Below, piece after piece: positions 7,817 through 17,844 of a stretch of 64,000 bases of DNA. A model generated the notes under the pieces. The model saw only the letters and a program-made list of their open reading frames with translations, had not been told where the DNA came from and made no database searches. The position numbers and the translations under genes are program-made. The stretch's first letter is position 1. Each line of letters begins with the position of its first letter. Source of the stretch: CADEDV01 sp048498035 (lineage in GTDB: Bacteria > Bacteroidota > Bacteroidia > Chitinophagales > Chitinophagaceae); contig JBEHYT010000002.1 in the NCBI GenBank assembly GCA_048498035.1, positions 248,001 to 312,000 on the forward strand, in the 5' to 3' direction.

Positions 7817-10708
7817 ATGATGCACAACCGTAAAATAGGATTTTTATTTCTCTTTCTTCTTGCAACGCTCTGCGTAAATGCAGGGGGCAAACAGCCTGCC
7901 CAAACTATTCAACGCCTGCTGGCATTCACCACCACTAATTCGGTAAAACTGGAAGCCACATTTGTTGCAGCGCCAAAAGCAGATGATAAATACAGTGTGC
8001 GCATCACCGATGACAAAACCGGCAAGGAACTATACAGTGGCAATGTGCAGGGTGAAGCAGTACCCGGCGATCCGTCCAGGCTTACGTTTCGCGTAAGCGG
8101 TTTAACCCCGCAGTTGTGGCAACCAACGGCGCCGGTCATGTATAAGGTGCAGTTTACTACCTGGTCCAGCGCAGAAGTAAAAGAACTGCGCATTGGTTTC
8201 CGGATGTTTGAATCCAGGGACGGGCATATCCTGCTCAATGGAAAACCGATCTTCCTTCGCGGCATTGCCATCAACCCGCCTTCACGCGGTATTCCAGACA
8301 GCGTGGAGAGAAGCCGGAAATTTGCTGAAGAGTACGTTCGCTTTATGAAGAGCATCAACGTTAATATTATTCGTATTCCCAACGACGAAACCTGGTACAA
8401 CGTGTGTGATGAATTGGGCATGATGGTATTTGGCGGAAACTATAGTGGCACCGTAGATGGTGAAAAACCACCTAAAGATTATGACAGCGCTATTCGCTGG
8501 TATGAAACTGACGCATTTGCAGCTATTGCATCACACCCCAGCCTGATGGTATATGCCATGACCAATGAAGTTCCCTTTGAAGGAAGAGTTGCGCAGCAAT
8601 GGGAGAAATTCCTGGCGTTTGCCTATCCCAAACTGCACGATTGGGACGATACGCGGCTTTATATCGCCAATGCCGGCTACGGCTACGGTAAATCAGGTGA
8701 TATCTGTGATTTGCATCGCTACTGGGGCTGGTACTATTGCTCCCCATTCAACTTCATCAATATCCGCGACAATTCAAAGATCATCCCGTTTGCCAAAAAA
8801 GTGCAACCCATCACATTCACAGAATGCGTGGGCAACTATACCGGTCCCGATGGCAGCTATAACCTGACACCGGATCATAAAAACCCCGGTTCACAACTCA
8901 ACTGGACCGGTCATGCAGATTGGGCATCGCAACCTTCACTGGCCGACGAGCACCAGAGTTATACATTCAAAAAAGCAACAGAATTATTTCGTCGCATGCG
9001 CGTCATCAACCCGGAATTGAGCGGCGTTTTTCCATTTACAATCCTGTATTATAACTGGAATAATGTGCAACAGTTTATTGATATGGACCCTAAACCTGTT
9101 ACCAAACAGGCGAGGCTGTCTTACCAGCCACTGCTGGTGAGTTGGGAAAACTGGACAACACAGGTGTATGCCGGAACTACCTTAAAACCCATCCTCCATA
9201 TTGTAAACGACGATAATGCCTTTAATGATCTGCAGGCAGGCGCAACGCTGGTATATGAATTACGTGATGCGGGCGACCAGGCGGTAAGCACGGGCTCTAT
9301 CCAATTACCAGCAATTCCGTATTACAGCACCTGGCAACAACAATTATCAATCCCGGTTCCGGCGAACGCTGTAGCAGGAAATTACCGGTTGCTGGGAAAG
9401 ATTATCCGGGATGGAAAAATACTTTCGGAAAATGAAGATCCGGTTTTTGTCGGCAATAAATCGATCATCACATCCGGGACGCCCGTTACACGGAAAATCT
9501 TACTGTATGATCCATCAGGCATAACAGCTGCAGCGCTGGATAAAAGCGGCATCCGTTACCAACGTATCGCCGCCTTCCAATCGATTCCCGCAGGTGCATC
9601 ATTAATAATAGGTGAAAATGGCGCCGATGCGCAATTGGTAAAAGCTGCAACTGTATTACGCCAGTTTATACAGCGCGGCGGTCATGTGGTTTGCCTGCGC
9701 CAGGATGCAGAACATTTTCTGAATGTAAACAAGATTTCAAAAGCACCGTTCCGGAATGTGACAACGGAACTGGACGTACCGTCATATCCGCCACCGGCGC
9801 GACCTTCCCGGAACGGTCTCAATGTAAATCCCGAACGACCGGAACATCCTGTTTTTGATGGCGTGCGCCGGGAAGAATTACGGGTGTGGTCTGATTATAC
9901 CAACTGGACAGAAAGCAAACCGGGTTTTCCAGCCGTTTATCCAGTAACGGATGGATTTGTTCCGGACAACAAAGAGGATATCGGTTCAATAGCCGTATTG
10001 GCAAACTATGGCGTAGCATTGGAAGGCATTGCGATTGCCGAGGTGTTTGACGGCAAAGGCAGTTTGCTGCTTACCGGTCTCGACCTGGCGCGCCGTGCAG
10101 GTATTGATCCCATTGCCGATCGGATGCTGGCGAATATGATCCGTTATGCTGCGGGCAACGAAGCCCATGATAATTACGTACTGATCACAGCGCCGATTGT
10201 TTGGGGCGACTATGCCACGGAGAAAGGTGTGCTGACGGGAGTAAACAGTGGCCTCATGGTGCACGGTGTTCCGCGCATTCCTGATAATTCAAAGTCAAAG
10301 ATCACGGTTACGCGCATCGGCAACCGCTTCCTGGGCGCTGGCGGTGGTTTCAATACAAGGCCGGGAATCCAGTATGTAGCCTATGGCCGTCGTATGTTTG
10401 GGCCCTACAATCTTCGAGGATTTGGGAATGTGCCAGACCCCGTAGATACCACCGGCAACAGGGGAGAAGGTTATTTCTGGTGCAGAATTCCCGCTGGAAA
10501 ATCAGTAGCACACACAACAGTATGGAACCAGGCCGACGAACCATTGCCTGTCACCATCCGGATCAATAATGATACACCGGTAACACAGTTGGTGCCCGCC
10601 AACCAAACGGTTGATGTGCCAGTACCGGTTCATACCACCTCGCTGAAGATGTGGTTTAAGGGAGATCGCCGACTGGTATTACTGCAAACCTCATTCGATG
10701 AGAAATAA
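7817..10708 (+). CDS. Secreted GH2-like glycoside hydrolase, atypical architecture
   Basis: The 963-residue protein has a signal peptide (FLFLFLLATLCVNAGG). It lacks the usual GH2 N-terminal jelly roll: after about 60 residues it goes straight to an immunoglobulin-like strand block (LWQPTAPVMYKVQF) and then the barrel (HILLNGKPIFLRGIAINPPS). Acid/base Glu251 is in VYAMTNEVPFEG and probable nucleophile Glu336 in ITFTECVGNY. Residues about 570-790 look like a glutamine-amidotransferase-like/Rossmann region (LIIGENGADAQLVKAATVL; GGHVVCLRQDAEHF), as found in some beta-galactosidase-like proteins, and a beta-rich tail follows. The catalytic glutamates argue for an active enzyme. Substrate is unknown; the operon suggests the same acidic glycan. 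Confidence 0.82.
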   Translation: MMHNRKIGFLFLFLLATLCVNAGGKQPAQTIQRLLAFTTTNSVKLEATFVAAPKADDKYSVRITDDKTGKELYSGNVQGEAVPGDPSRLTFRVSGLTPQLWQPTAPVMYKVQFTTWSSAEVKELRIGFRMFESRDGHILLNGKPIFLRGIAINPPSRGIPDSVERSRKFAEEYVRFMKSINVNIIRIPNDETWYNVCDELGMMVFGGNYSGTVDGEKPPKDYDSAIRWYETDAFAAIASHPSLMVYAMTNEVPFEGRVAQQWEKFLAFAYPKLHDWDDTRLYIANAGYGYGKSGDICDLHRYWGWYYCSPFNFINIRDNSKIIPFAKKVQPITFTECVGNYTGPDGSYNLTPDHKNPGSQLNWTGHADWASQPSLADEHQSYTFKKATELFRRMRVINPELSGVFPFTILYYNWNNVQQFIDMDPKPVTKQARLSYQPLLVSWENWTTQVYAGTTLKPILHIVNDDNAFNDLQAGATLVYELRDAGDQAVSTGSIQLPAIPYYSTWQQQLSIPVPANAVAGNYRLLGKIIRDGKILSENEDPVFVGNKSIITSGTPVTRKILLYDPSGITAAALDKSGIRYQRIAAFQSIPAGASLIIGENGADAQLVKAATVLRQFIQRGGHVVCLRQDAEHFLNVNKISKAPFRNVTTELDVPSYPPPARPSRNGLNVNPERPEHPVFDGVRREELRVWSDYTNWTESKPGFPAVYPVTDGFVPDNKEDIGSIAVLANYGVALEGIAIAEVFDGKGSLLLTGLDLARRAGIDPIADRMLANMIRYAAGNEAHDNYVLITAPIVWGDYATEKGVLTGVNSGLMVHGVPRIPDNSKSKITVTRIGNRFLGAGGGFNTRPGIQYVAYGRRMFGPYNLRGFGNVPDPVDTTGNRGEGYFWCRIPAGKSVAHTTVWNQADEPLPVTIRINNDTPVTQLVPANQTVDVPVPVHTTSLKMWFKGDRRLVLLQTSFDEK

Positions 10709-10736
10709 TGTTGAACGTTTTGAAAATCGTGGAACG

Positions 10737-11813
10737 ATGAAAAAGATGATAACACTTGGGCTGGTTTTGTTTTCTCTTGTTGCGGTGGCACAACAAAGTC
10801 CAAAACTCGTGGTGATCACGTTTGACGGCATGCGCTGGAAAGATGTATTTCGCGGGGCAGACTCTTCCATGTTATTACCAAAGCTAAAAGGGAGTAAAGA
10901 CTCTGCCTGGCGAATGCAACGGCTGTGGGCAGCCGACCCTGCACTACGTCGCCGGAAGCTGATGCCCTTTCTTTGGGACAGCATTGCAACAAAAGGCCAG
11001 ATCTATGGAAACCGGGATATCAACAGTAACGTAAACGTAACCAACCGCTACTGGTTTTCCTACCCTGGATACAACGAAATATTTACCGGCTTTGGTGATA
11101 CCGTGATCAATTCAAACGACTATCCCGCCAACCCCAATATAACGCTGCCGGAGTTTGTGAATAAACAACCGGGCTTTAAAGGCGAAGTGGCTGCCTTTGC
11201 TTCCTGGGCAGCTTTCAATCGTATCCTGAATGAGGACCGCTGCGGGTTCCCGGTAAATGCCGGTTATGAACCTTTTACAGATCATCCCAATGCAGCACAA
11301 ACTGCCGTAAGCGCCTTACAATTCCTCCTCCCGAAATCATTTGGCCGAAGTGAACGCCCCGATGCGGTAACGTACACGCTCGCGAGTGAATATATGAAGG
11401 AAAATCACCCGCGGATGTTGCAGATCAGCTTTATCGAAACCGATGCATGGGGGCATCGGGATGCGTATGACTCCTACCTGGAATCTGCAAATGCCTGTGA
11501 TACCATGATCCGCAATGTATGGAACTACCTGCAGTCGGATCCGTTTTACCGCGGGCAAACCACACTACTTATTACCTGTGATCACGGAAGGGGAGATGGC
11601 GCTACCTGGAAAAACCATAGCCGCTCCATTCCCGGCGCCGACCAGATTTGGATGGCCGTTATAGGTCCGTCTACACCCGCGCTGGGTGAAGTTCCTAATT
11701 GCCAGGTATATCAAAATCAATTTGCACAAACGATGGCGCATTTGCTGGGACTGGAGTTTCATGCTTCGCACCCGGTAGGACAACCCATTCAAACGGTAAT
11801 AAAAAAACCATGA
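10737..11813 (+). CDS. Secreted alkaline-phosphatase-superfamily hydrolase (phosphodiesterase/sulfatase-like fold)
   Basis: I chose the ATG at 10737 because it opens directly into the signal peptide MITLGLVLFSLVAVAQ; an in-frame ATG at 10698 would overlap the previous gene and add 13 hydrophilic residues. The 358-residue protein shows metal-site blocks of the superfamily: VITFDGMRWKDVF near the N-terminus, FSYPGYNEIFTG where the nucleophile normally lies, FIETDAWGHRD, LLITCDHGRGD, and a final NHSRSIPGAD. It hydrolyses a phosphate, sulfate or phosphodiester; which one is not decidable here. Its presence inside a glycan operon suggests removal of a charged substituent. Its stop overlaps the next start (ATGA). 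Confidence 0.8.
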   Translation: MKKMITLGLVLFSLVAVAQQSPKLVVITFDGMRWKDVFRGADSSMLLPKLKGSKDSAWRMQRLWAADPALRRRKLMPFLWDSIATKGQIYGNRDINSNVNVTNRYWFSYPGYNEIFTGFGDTVINSNDYPANPNITLPEFVNKQPGFKGEVAAFASWAAFNRILNEDRCGFPVNAGYEPFTDHPNAAQTAVSALQFLLPKSFGRSERPDAVTYTLASEYMKENHPRMLQISFIETDAWGHRDAYDSYLESANACDTMIRNVWNYLQSDPFYRGQTTLLITCDHGRGDGATWKNHSRSIPGADQIWMAVIGPSTPALGEVPNCQVYQNQFAQTMAHLLGLEFHASHPVGQPIQTVIKKP

Positions 11814-14800
11814 CGCGTAAATTAATCGTTGCGATTATCGCAGCTTCCATTTTTTCGTTCCAGGCTGCTTCGCAGGATGTGAATATAGCATTGCATAAGC
11901 CCGTGGCTGTATCGTCCGAAGCTGCAGGGTTTCCTGCATCCAACCTTGTGGATGGAAAGATCTCGCGCAATTCCAAATGGGAGGCCGCCAACGGAAGAGC
12001 GCCACATATTGTTGAGATCAACCTGCAGAAATATTATACCGTGCGGGAAATACGGGTGTATAGCGGACTGCTGGATGAAGAAAAAAAACCATCCGAAATG
12101 AACCAGGCAGCCGGTTTTTTCTCCATCAAAAATTTTCGCCTGCAATATTGGGATGATGCCAACTGGAGCGATTTGCCGCAAAGCGAAATACATGAAAACC
12201 GGAATGTGCTGAACAAATTTGCATACGATCCGGGTGTTAGCACCTACAAAATAAGGCTTGTGTGTGATGATGGTGAACCCATTTCCATCATGGAGATTGA
12301 AGTGCTGGGTAAAGAAACACCCAACATGCCGGCGCCGCCATCACTTACGCCCTCGGTAATTTCCACATCGGTACCCAAGGGGCCGCAGCAGGCCACACTC
12401 ACCGTTACCACGCAGCCCGCTGGCAAATCGATGCAATACGTAGGCTACAACCAGGGTTACTATATGCCCGGCAGTAACATATCCGGGTGGGTTCGTTATT
12501 CCAATGTAAATGCGTTCCGCGTGTGGGCTTCGCTCAATTCATTTGTGCCACAAACAGCGGTACAGGTAGACCCGGCATTGGCATTAGTGGATGAATTTGA
12601 TCGCCGCAAAGCGGCACTTCGCAAAGCGCCCGAACATAACGCGTTTCTTAAATGGAATCAATTGCTTCCCCTGTATGATAAACCCGATTCATCATCCACC
12701 AACGCAATGGTGTACAACTATGCGCTTACAGAATTAAAAAAACTGGGAGTTGATGTGATCCTGCAGATCAACAGCACTGATTTTAGTGATAACTGGTCCA
12801 GCAAATGGAAACAATGGCAACGGTATTACGCACTTGCCTATTATAGTGCAAAGAAAGGCGGTGTAACCATGTTTGCCTTGCAGAATGAACCCAACCATCG
12901 TAATTCTGGCCCGATGAAGCTGGACACCTGGATCATGGCCATGCAAATTGTTTCGGATGCGGTGCATTGCGCCATTGAAGACGTAAATAAAGCCTACGGC
13001 AAAAAGCTCGTCGCGAAATTTGTAGGACCCGTAACGGCGGGACAAAATACAGATTGGTGGACGGCCGTTGCAAAAAATATGCGGACCGACTATCACGGGA
13101 ATAAACTGGATAAGGATCTGCTCGAAATTTTTTCAACACACTCATACAATTCGCCTGCGGCGGGATATGAAACCAGGGTGGAGAATATTCGCAATCTCCT
13201 CGAAGAAAATCATCCGGCACACCAGGCGCCGCCGATTGTTTTTACAGAAATTGGGCGTTGGATGAATGCTTACCTGATCGACAAGGAAGAAACAATGGAT
13301 TCTCCCAGTCTCTTTACCGAATGGGCCGGCATCTATTCCAATAATATGAAGAATGGAACCTATGGCATGTGGGCATTCAAGTTTGCGAATACTGCCAGCG
13401 GGCAATACCCGCGAGGCATCAAGTCTGGCCATCATTTTATCTGGCAGGGAAGGAGAATCGTGGAAGATGCGTACAACAATCTTGCTGCCGGCAAACCCGT
13501 AACCACTTCAGGAGGCACAGGTGCCACTTATATTACTGATGGAAATAAATCCGATTTATCTGCCTGGCATGCAGATTCTACGGCAACTGAAAAGTGGGCG
13601 CGGATTACGCTCGATAAACCAACTACACTCGGCAGCGCTGTGATCTATACGGGCTCTGACGGTGGTGTGTACACGAGCCCCGACCGTGTTCGCAATTTCC
13701 GGTTGCAATACCTGGATGGTGATAATTGGAAAGATATTTCCGGGGCCGTGGAGAAAGAAAACAAATATGCCCAGGTGTTTGAACTATTCACCAAACCGGT
13801 TACAACAATGGCAATCCGTTTTATCACAACGGATAAGGCGGCGGTAAAGGTTCGTGAAATTAAATTATTCGCCGCTGGCGATAGACCTTCTGCTACACCT
13901 GATTTTGATGTATCGGGTATTCAGCGTACCGGTGAAGTGGTTCGCCTTTTTGCCAAAGGATTTAAAGAGCAACGGCCACTAATGACAACCAAATTATCAG
14001 TGGATGATCCGGGCATGGATACATACACATCATTTGACGCTGCCTCGGGAAATTATTATATGTGGCTGGTGCAGCGTGGCCTGTACACCTATCATTTGTC
14101 GGCCAACCTTGCTGCGCTCAATTTGCCAACCGGCGCGGTGGCAACTGCTGAACTGGTTGATGCCGCTCATTATGGCGAGGTAACAAATGTGATCCGTATT
14201 GTTGATGGGAAGTTCAATATTGACCTTCCGGCACAATCGGTAATGCTGCTGACCATCAGCGCCGCAAATATGCAACAACAATTGATCCCGACAACCGCAG
14301 CTACAAGTGTGCAGGGCGGTAAATGGTCTGCCGCCGTCCGCAAACCGGGTGCGCCGGTAGCTGTTCAACTGGATGCGGGCCAACCGGGCAATAACCAGGT
14401 AGCTTATTTGCAGTTTAATCTCCCTTCCAATGTAAAAAATACAAACAGGGCGCTCTTGCAGCTAAATGGCGCCACGGATAAAAGCACGCCGTTCCGCCTG
14501 CATGTATATGCATTTAAGTCTGCTGCCTGGAAAGCGGCTTCTCTTACCTGGAAGAATGCGCCGCTGCTGGATTCAAAAGAGGCATTGTTACATGGCGTAG
14601 GCACAAAAGCTTTTGTAGCAGGAGAGATCGCTTTTGAGAATACAGGCAACACGCACTGGCTGGATATGACAGATATTCTGCGCCAGGCTGGCGCCGGCCC
14701 CATTACAGTGGTTCTGATACGTGAAACGCGTCAGTTGGGCGATGATGAAGATAAAGGCCACCAGGTGGTCATTAATACCACAACTGACAAACCGGCATTG

Positions 14801-14824
14801 ATCCTGTTCACGTCAAAAAAATGA
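11810..14824 (+). CDS. Multidomain clan GH-A-like glycosidase with two discoidin domains and a DNRLRE-like (CBM96) C-terminus
   Basis: Start ATG at 11810 overlaps the preceding stop by four bases and opens a signal peptide (LIVAIIAASIFSFQAASQ); an upstream in-frame ATG lies inside the previous gene. The protein has 1004 residues. Domains in order: F5/8 type C-like (about 20-145, NIALHKPVAVSSEAAGFPAS), a TIM-barrel region (about 200-560) with acid/base candidate Glu360 in FALQNEPNHR and nucleophile candidate Glu480 in VFTEIGRW, a second discoidin-like domain (about 560-690, NNLAAGKPVTTSG), a small beta domain, and a C-terminal DNRLRE-type sandwich (about 820-1000). The barrel resembles the GH30/GH39 area of clan GH-A, but I cannot assign a numbered family. 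Confidence 0.75.
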   Translation: MTRKLIVAIIAASIFSFQAASQDVNIALHKPVAVSSEAAGFPASNLVDGKISRNSKWEAANGRAPHIVEINLQKYYTVREIRVYSGLLDEEKKPSEMNQAAGFFSIKNFRLQYWDDANWSDLPQSEIHENRNVLNKFAYDPGVSTYKIRLVCDDGEPISIMEIEVLGKETPNMPAPPSLTPSVISTSVPKGPQQATLTVTTQPAGKSMQYVGYNQGYYMPGSNISGWVRYSNVNAFRVWASLNSFVPQTAVQVDPALALVDEFDRRKAALRKAPEHNAFLKWNQLLPLYDKPDSSSTNAMVYNYALTELKKLGVDVILQINSTDFSDNWSSKWKQWQRYYALAYYSAKKGGVTMFALQNEPNHRNSGPMKLDTWIMAMQIVSDAVHCAIEDVNKAYGKKLVAKFVGPVTAGQNTDWWTAVAKNMRTDYHGNKLDKDLLEIFSTHSYNSPAAGYETRVENIRNLLEENHPAHQAPPIVFTEIGRWMNAYLIDKEETMDSPSLFTEWAGIYSNNMKNGTYGMWAFKFANTASGQYPRGIKSGHHFIWQGRRIVEDAYNNLAAGKPVTTSGGTGATYITDGNKSDLSAWHADSTATEKWARITLDKPTTLGSAVIYTGSDGGVYTSPDRVRNFRLQYLDGDNWKDISGAVEKENKYAQVFELFTKPVTTMAIRFITTDKAAVKVREIKLFAAGDRPSATPDFDVSGIQRTGEVVRLFAKGFKEQRPLMTTKLSVDDPGMDTYTSFDAASGNYYMWLVQRGLYTYHLSANLAALNLPTGAVATAELVDAAHYGEVTNVIRIVDGKFNIDLPAQSVMLLTISAANMQQQLIPTTAATSVQGGKWSAAVRKPGAPVAVQLDAGQPGNNQVAYLQFNLPSNVKNTNRALLQLNGATDKSTPFRLHVYAFKSAAWKAASLTWKNAPLLDSKEALLHGVGTKAFVAGEIAFENTGNTHWLDMTDILRQAGAGPITVVLIRETRQLGDDEDKGHQVVINTTTDKPALILFTSKK

Positions 14825-16359
14825 GTATGAAAAAAACGAGTACCGGATTGCTACTGCTGTTATTCTTTTCAATAACAGTATCCGCAAAAGTGAAGTTGCC
14901 CGCTGTGTTCAGTGATGGAGTGGTGCTGCAGCAAAAGGCAAAGGTAGCTGTGTGGGGCTGGGCTGATCCCGGAGAAAAGTTTACGCTGCAATGCAGTTGG
15001 GGCGTTAGTCAAAAAATTACCGCAGATGCAACAGGAGCATGGCGCGTGGAGGTCAAAACAGGAAAGGCAGGCGGGCCTTACACTATGCAATGGAAGGGAA
15101 GTTTTGGTACCCTCCAGGTGAATGATGTGTTGCTCGGCGAAGTATTTCTGTGTTCGGGACAATCCAATATGGGTTTTACAATGAAAACCGATGCTAATGC
15201 AAAGACGGAAATCCCGCAGGCGAATTTTCCCGATATACGCTATTTCAGTGTAAAACGCCAGTATGGTCTTGGTAGGTTTGATGATGCCCCTGGCTCCGTA
15301 TGGGAAAAAACATCTCCTCAAACGGTGTCGTCCTTCTCTGCGGTGGCCTATTATTTTGCAAAAAAATTGCAGGCCCAGTTGCATGTTCCGGTAGGAATTG
15401 TGTTTTCCGCATGGGGTGGCACGCCGGCAGAGGCCTGGATACCGGGAAACCGGATAGAAGTTGATACGCTGTTACACCGGTATATTGATCGCTGGGATTA
15501 TATCCAGCAGCATGCAGGCGCAGATTCTGTTTTGTATCACCAGCAGATGGATGCATGGGCTCAGCACCGGCAACTGCCAGACAGCAATAACTATAAGAAG
15601 CCTGCCGAGCCGCAAACCCTGTATTATTTTAACCGGCCCTGGCGGGAACCAGGTGTTCTCTTTGCGGGAATGATAAAGCCGGTCATTCCTTTTACCGTTA
15701 AGGGAGTGGTATGGTACCAGGGAGAATCCAATGTTGGCTACGCAGATGAATATGCCTATGTGCTGCGCAGCCTCGTAAAAGAATGGCGGTCGGCCTGGGG
15801 AAAAGGAAGTACGATGCCATTTTATATTATCCAGATTGCAGCCTATGGCTATAGCAACCTGGATGCGGCAGCTACTGTTCGGGAGGCACAATACCGCCTG
15901 ATGCAGGAAGAACCGGGTACGTACACGGTAATTACGCTGGATTTGGGCAATATGGACAATATTCACTACACGCATAAGGAACCGGCTGCCGATCGCCTTT
16001 TACGTGCTGTGCTGCATACCAGCTATCACCAGGCTATATCCTGGAAGTCACCGGACATCCGTAAAATAGATCGTGATGGAAATGATGTACTGATCCATTT
16101 CGCTTCGGATATCCAGGTAGGCAAAGGAGAAACGGTTCCGGCGGGTTTTGAAACTGGTGTGCGGAACAATGATGATAAACTCCAGTTTTCGCCGGCACAG
16201 GCTTCACTGGATAATTCGCGCACCATCCGGCTGAAAGGTGCTGGCATCGGAAAAGTGACGGCCGTCCGTTATGGCTGGCTGCTGCCGGGTGCTGCCAATG
16301 TTTTTGGTGCAGACGGATTGCCGTTGGCACCCTTTAATAAAATGCTTCACGATTTTTAA
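14821..16359 (+). CDS. Secreted sialate O-acetylesterase-like carbohydrate esterase
   Basis: The 512-residue protein overlaps the previous stop by ATGA; a second ATG at 14827 is an alternative start and gives the same signal peptide (LLLLFFSITVSAKV). After a small beta domain (VKLPAVFSDGVVLQQKAKVAVWGWA, a very common opening of this family) comes the split SGNH domain: FLCSGQSNMGF with catalytic Ser115, GIVFSAWGGTPAEAW, GVVWYQGESN, and NIHYTHKEPAADR near the histidine block. Length and order match Bacteroidota sialate O-acetylesterase annotations, whose members act on acetylated sugars other than sialic acid as well. With the SASA enzyme at 7031 this gives two different esterases, suggesting a heavily acetylated substrate. 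Confidence 0.9.
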   Translation: MSMKKTSTGLLLLLFFSITVSAKVKLPAVFSDGVVLQQKAKVAVWGWADPGEKFTLQCSWGVSQKITADATGAWRVEVKTGKAGGPYTMQWKGSFGTLQVNDVLLGEVFLCSGQSNMGFTMKTDANAKTEIPQANFPDIRYFSVKRQYGLGRFDDAPGSVWEKTSPQTVSSFSAVAYYFAKKLQAQLHVPVGIVFSAWGGTPAEAWIPGNRIEVDTLLHRYIDRWDYIQQHAGADSVLYHQQMDAWAQHRQLPDSNNYKKPAEPQTLYYFNRPWREPGVLFAGMIKPVIPFTVKGVVWYQGESNVGYADEYAYVLRSLVKEWRSAWGKGSTMPFYIIQIAAYGYSNLDAAATVREAQYRLMQEEPGTYTVITLDLGNMDNIHYTHKEPAADRLLRAVLHTSYHQAISWKSPDIRKIDRDGNDVLIHFASDIQVGKGETVPAGFETGVRNNDDKLQFSPAQASLDNSRTIRLKGAGIGKVTAVRYGWLLPGAANVFGADGLPLAPFNKMLHDF

Positions 16360-16371
16360 TAATGATAGAAT

Positions 16372-17772
16372 ATGAAGAAATTCCTGGCAAACGATTTTTT
16401 ACTGGAGAGCCCTGTGGCCCAGGAGCTGTTTGACCGCTTTGCGAAGAATACGCCCGTAGTAGATTACCATAACCATCTTTCTCCTGCTGATATTGCCGAT
16501 AACCGGCAGTTTAAGACTATCACGGAAGTATGGCTGGGCGGTGATCACTATAAATGGCGCGCCATGCGCGCGAATGGGATCCCGGAGGAACGAATTACCG
16601 GCACAGCAACTGATGGCGATAAGTTCAACGCCTGGGCCGAAACGGTTCCTTACACCATGCGTAACCCCTTATTCCACTGGACACACCTGGAATTGCAGCG
16701 TTATTTCGGCATTCACGAGCTACTGGATGAAACAAATGGACCACAGGTATATGAACACTGCAACCAGTTGCTGCAGCAAAAAGATTTCAGCGTTCTGGGA
16801 TTATTGGAAAAAATGAATGTGCGGGTTGTTTGCACCACAGATGATCCATGTGATACACTCGAACATCACCTCCGTTTTCGTAACAGCGGCCATTCGCTGC
16901 GGATGTTACCCGCCTTTCGGCCAGATAACGGCATTGCCGTAGAGAACCTGGAACGCTGGTTGGATTATGTACAGAAACTTGAGAATGCCAGTGGTCATCG
17001 CATCGGGGGATATGCGGATTTCATCACTGCCTTCCGGATGCGTCATGATCATTTTGCAGAAGCGGGTGGCTGCATCAGCGATCACGGATGTGAAACTATG
17101 GCGGCCGCAGATTTTTCTCCAAAGCAACAAGCCGCATTATTTGATAAACTCCGGGGCGGACATAGGTTGTCTGCCACAGAAACAGCCTCATTTAAAACCG
17201 GTGTATTGTATGAACTGGCGTTGCTTGATCATGAGAAGGGATGGGTACAGCAATGGCATGTGGGTGCTATTCGTAATAACAACTCCCGCCTGCTGAAAAA
17301 GCTGGGCGCTGATGCAGGGGTAGACAGCATTGGCGATTTTGAAACCGCCAGGACGATGGCCGCTTTTTTTGACCTCCTGGACAGTTCATCGCAATTGGCA
17401 AAAACTATCGTATACAACCTGAATCCTGCGGACAGTGAAGTGTATGCCACGATGATGGGAAATTTCCAGGATGGAACGGTGGCAGGAAAGATGCAATATG
17501 GCGCGGCCTGGTGGTTCCTGGATCAGAAAGACGGCATCGAACGGCAATTGCAGGTGTTGAGCAACATGGGACTTTTAAGCCGGTTTGTAGGCATGCTTAC
17601 GGACAGCAGATCGTTTCTTTCGTTTCCTCGGCATGAATATTTCCGGAGAATCCTGTGTAATATAATAGGTCAGGACATTGTAAAAGGAGAGTTGCCGGAT
17701 AATTTGGACCGGGTTGGTAAAATGATTGAAGATATTTGTTATAATAACGCGAAAGCGTATTTCAATTTCTAA
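16372..17772 (+). CDS. uxaC: Uronate (glucuronate/galacturonate) isomerase
   Basis: The 466-residue protein is cytoplasmic with no signal peptide. The opening FLANDFLLESPVAQELFDRFAKNTPVVDYHNHLSPADIADNR is unmistakable for UxaC, with the metal-binding HNH pair. Further family blocks are FHWTHLELQRYFGI, VVCTTDDPCDTLEHH and WWFLDQKDGIERQLQVLSNMGLLSRFVGMLTDSRSF. It converts D-glucuronate to D-fructuronate, or D-galacturonate to D-tagaturonate. It begins 12 bp after the esterase gene and closes the enzyme operon. The neighbours UxuA and SDR on the other strand favour the glucuronate/fructuronate branch rather than UxaB/UxaA. Confidence 0.97.
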   Translation: MKKFLANDFLLESPVAQELFDRFAKNTPVVDYHNHLSPADIADNRQFKTITEVWLGGDHYKWRAMRANGIPEERITGTATDGDKFNAWAETVPYTMRNPLFHWTHLELQRYFGIHELLDETNGPQVYEHCNQLLQQKDFSVLGLLEKMNVRVVCTTDDPCDTLEHHLRFRNSGHSLRMLPAFRPDNGIAVENLERWLDYVQKLENASGHRIGGYADFITAFRMRHDHFAEAGGCISDHGCETMAAADFSPKQQAALFDKLRGGHRLSATETASFKTGVLYELALLDHEKGWVQQWHVGAIRNNNSRLLKKLGADAGVDSIGDFETARTMAAFFDLLDSSSQLAKTIVYNLNPADSEVYATMMGNFQDGTVAGKMQYGAAWWFLDQKDGIERQLQVLSNMGLLSRFVGMLTDSRSFLSFPRHEYFRRILCNIIGQDIVKGELPDNLDRVGKMIEDICYNNAKAYFNF

Positions 17773-17789
17773 GCAGAGCGAGCAGTTAG

Positions 17790-17828
17790 AAAAAAAGCAC
17801 CTTGTCGCATGACAGGGTGCTTTCGTAT
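17790..17828. terminator. Bidirectional terminator between uxaC and uxuA
   Basis: Stem AGCACCTTGTC / GACAGGGTGCT with loop GCAT and one G-U pair. A run of seven A precedes it (T run for the minus strand) and T-rich sequence follows it. It sits in the 72-bp space between two convergent genes and can serve both. Confidence 0.88.
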
Positions 17829-17844
17829 TTTTTAAAGTGGTTAT

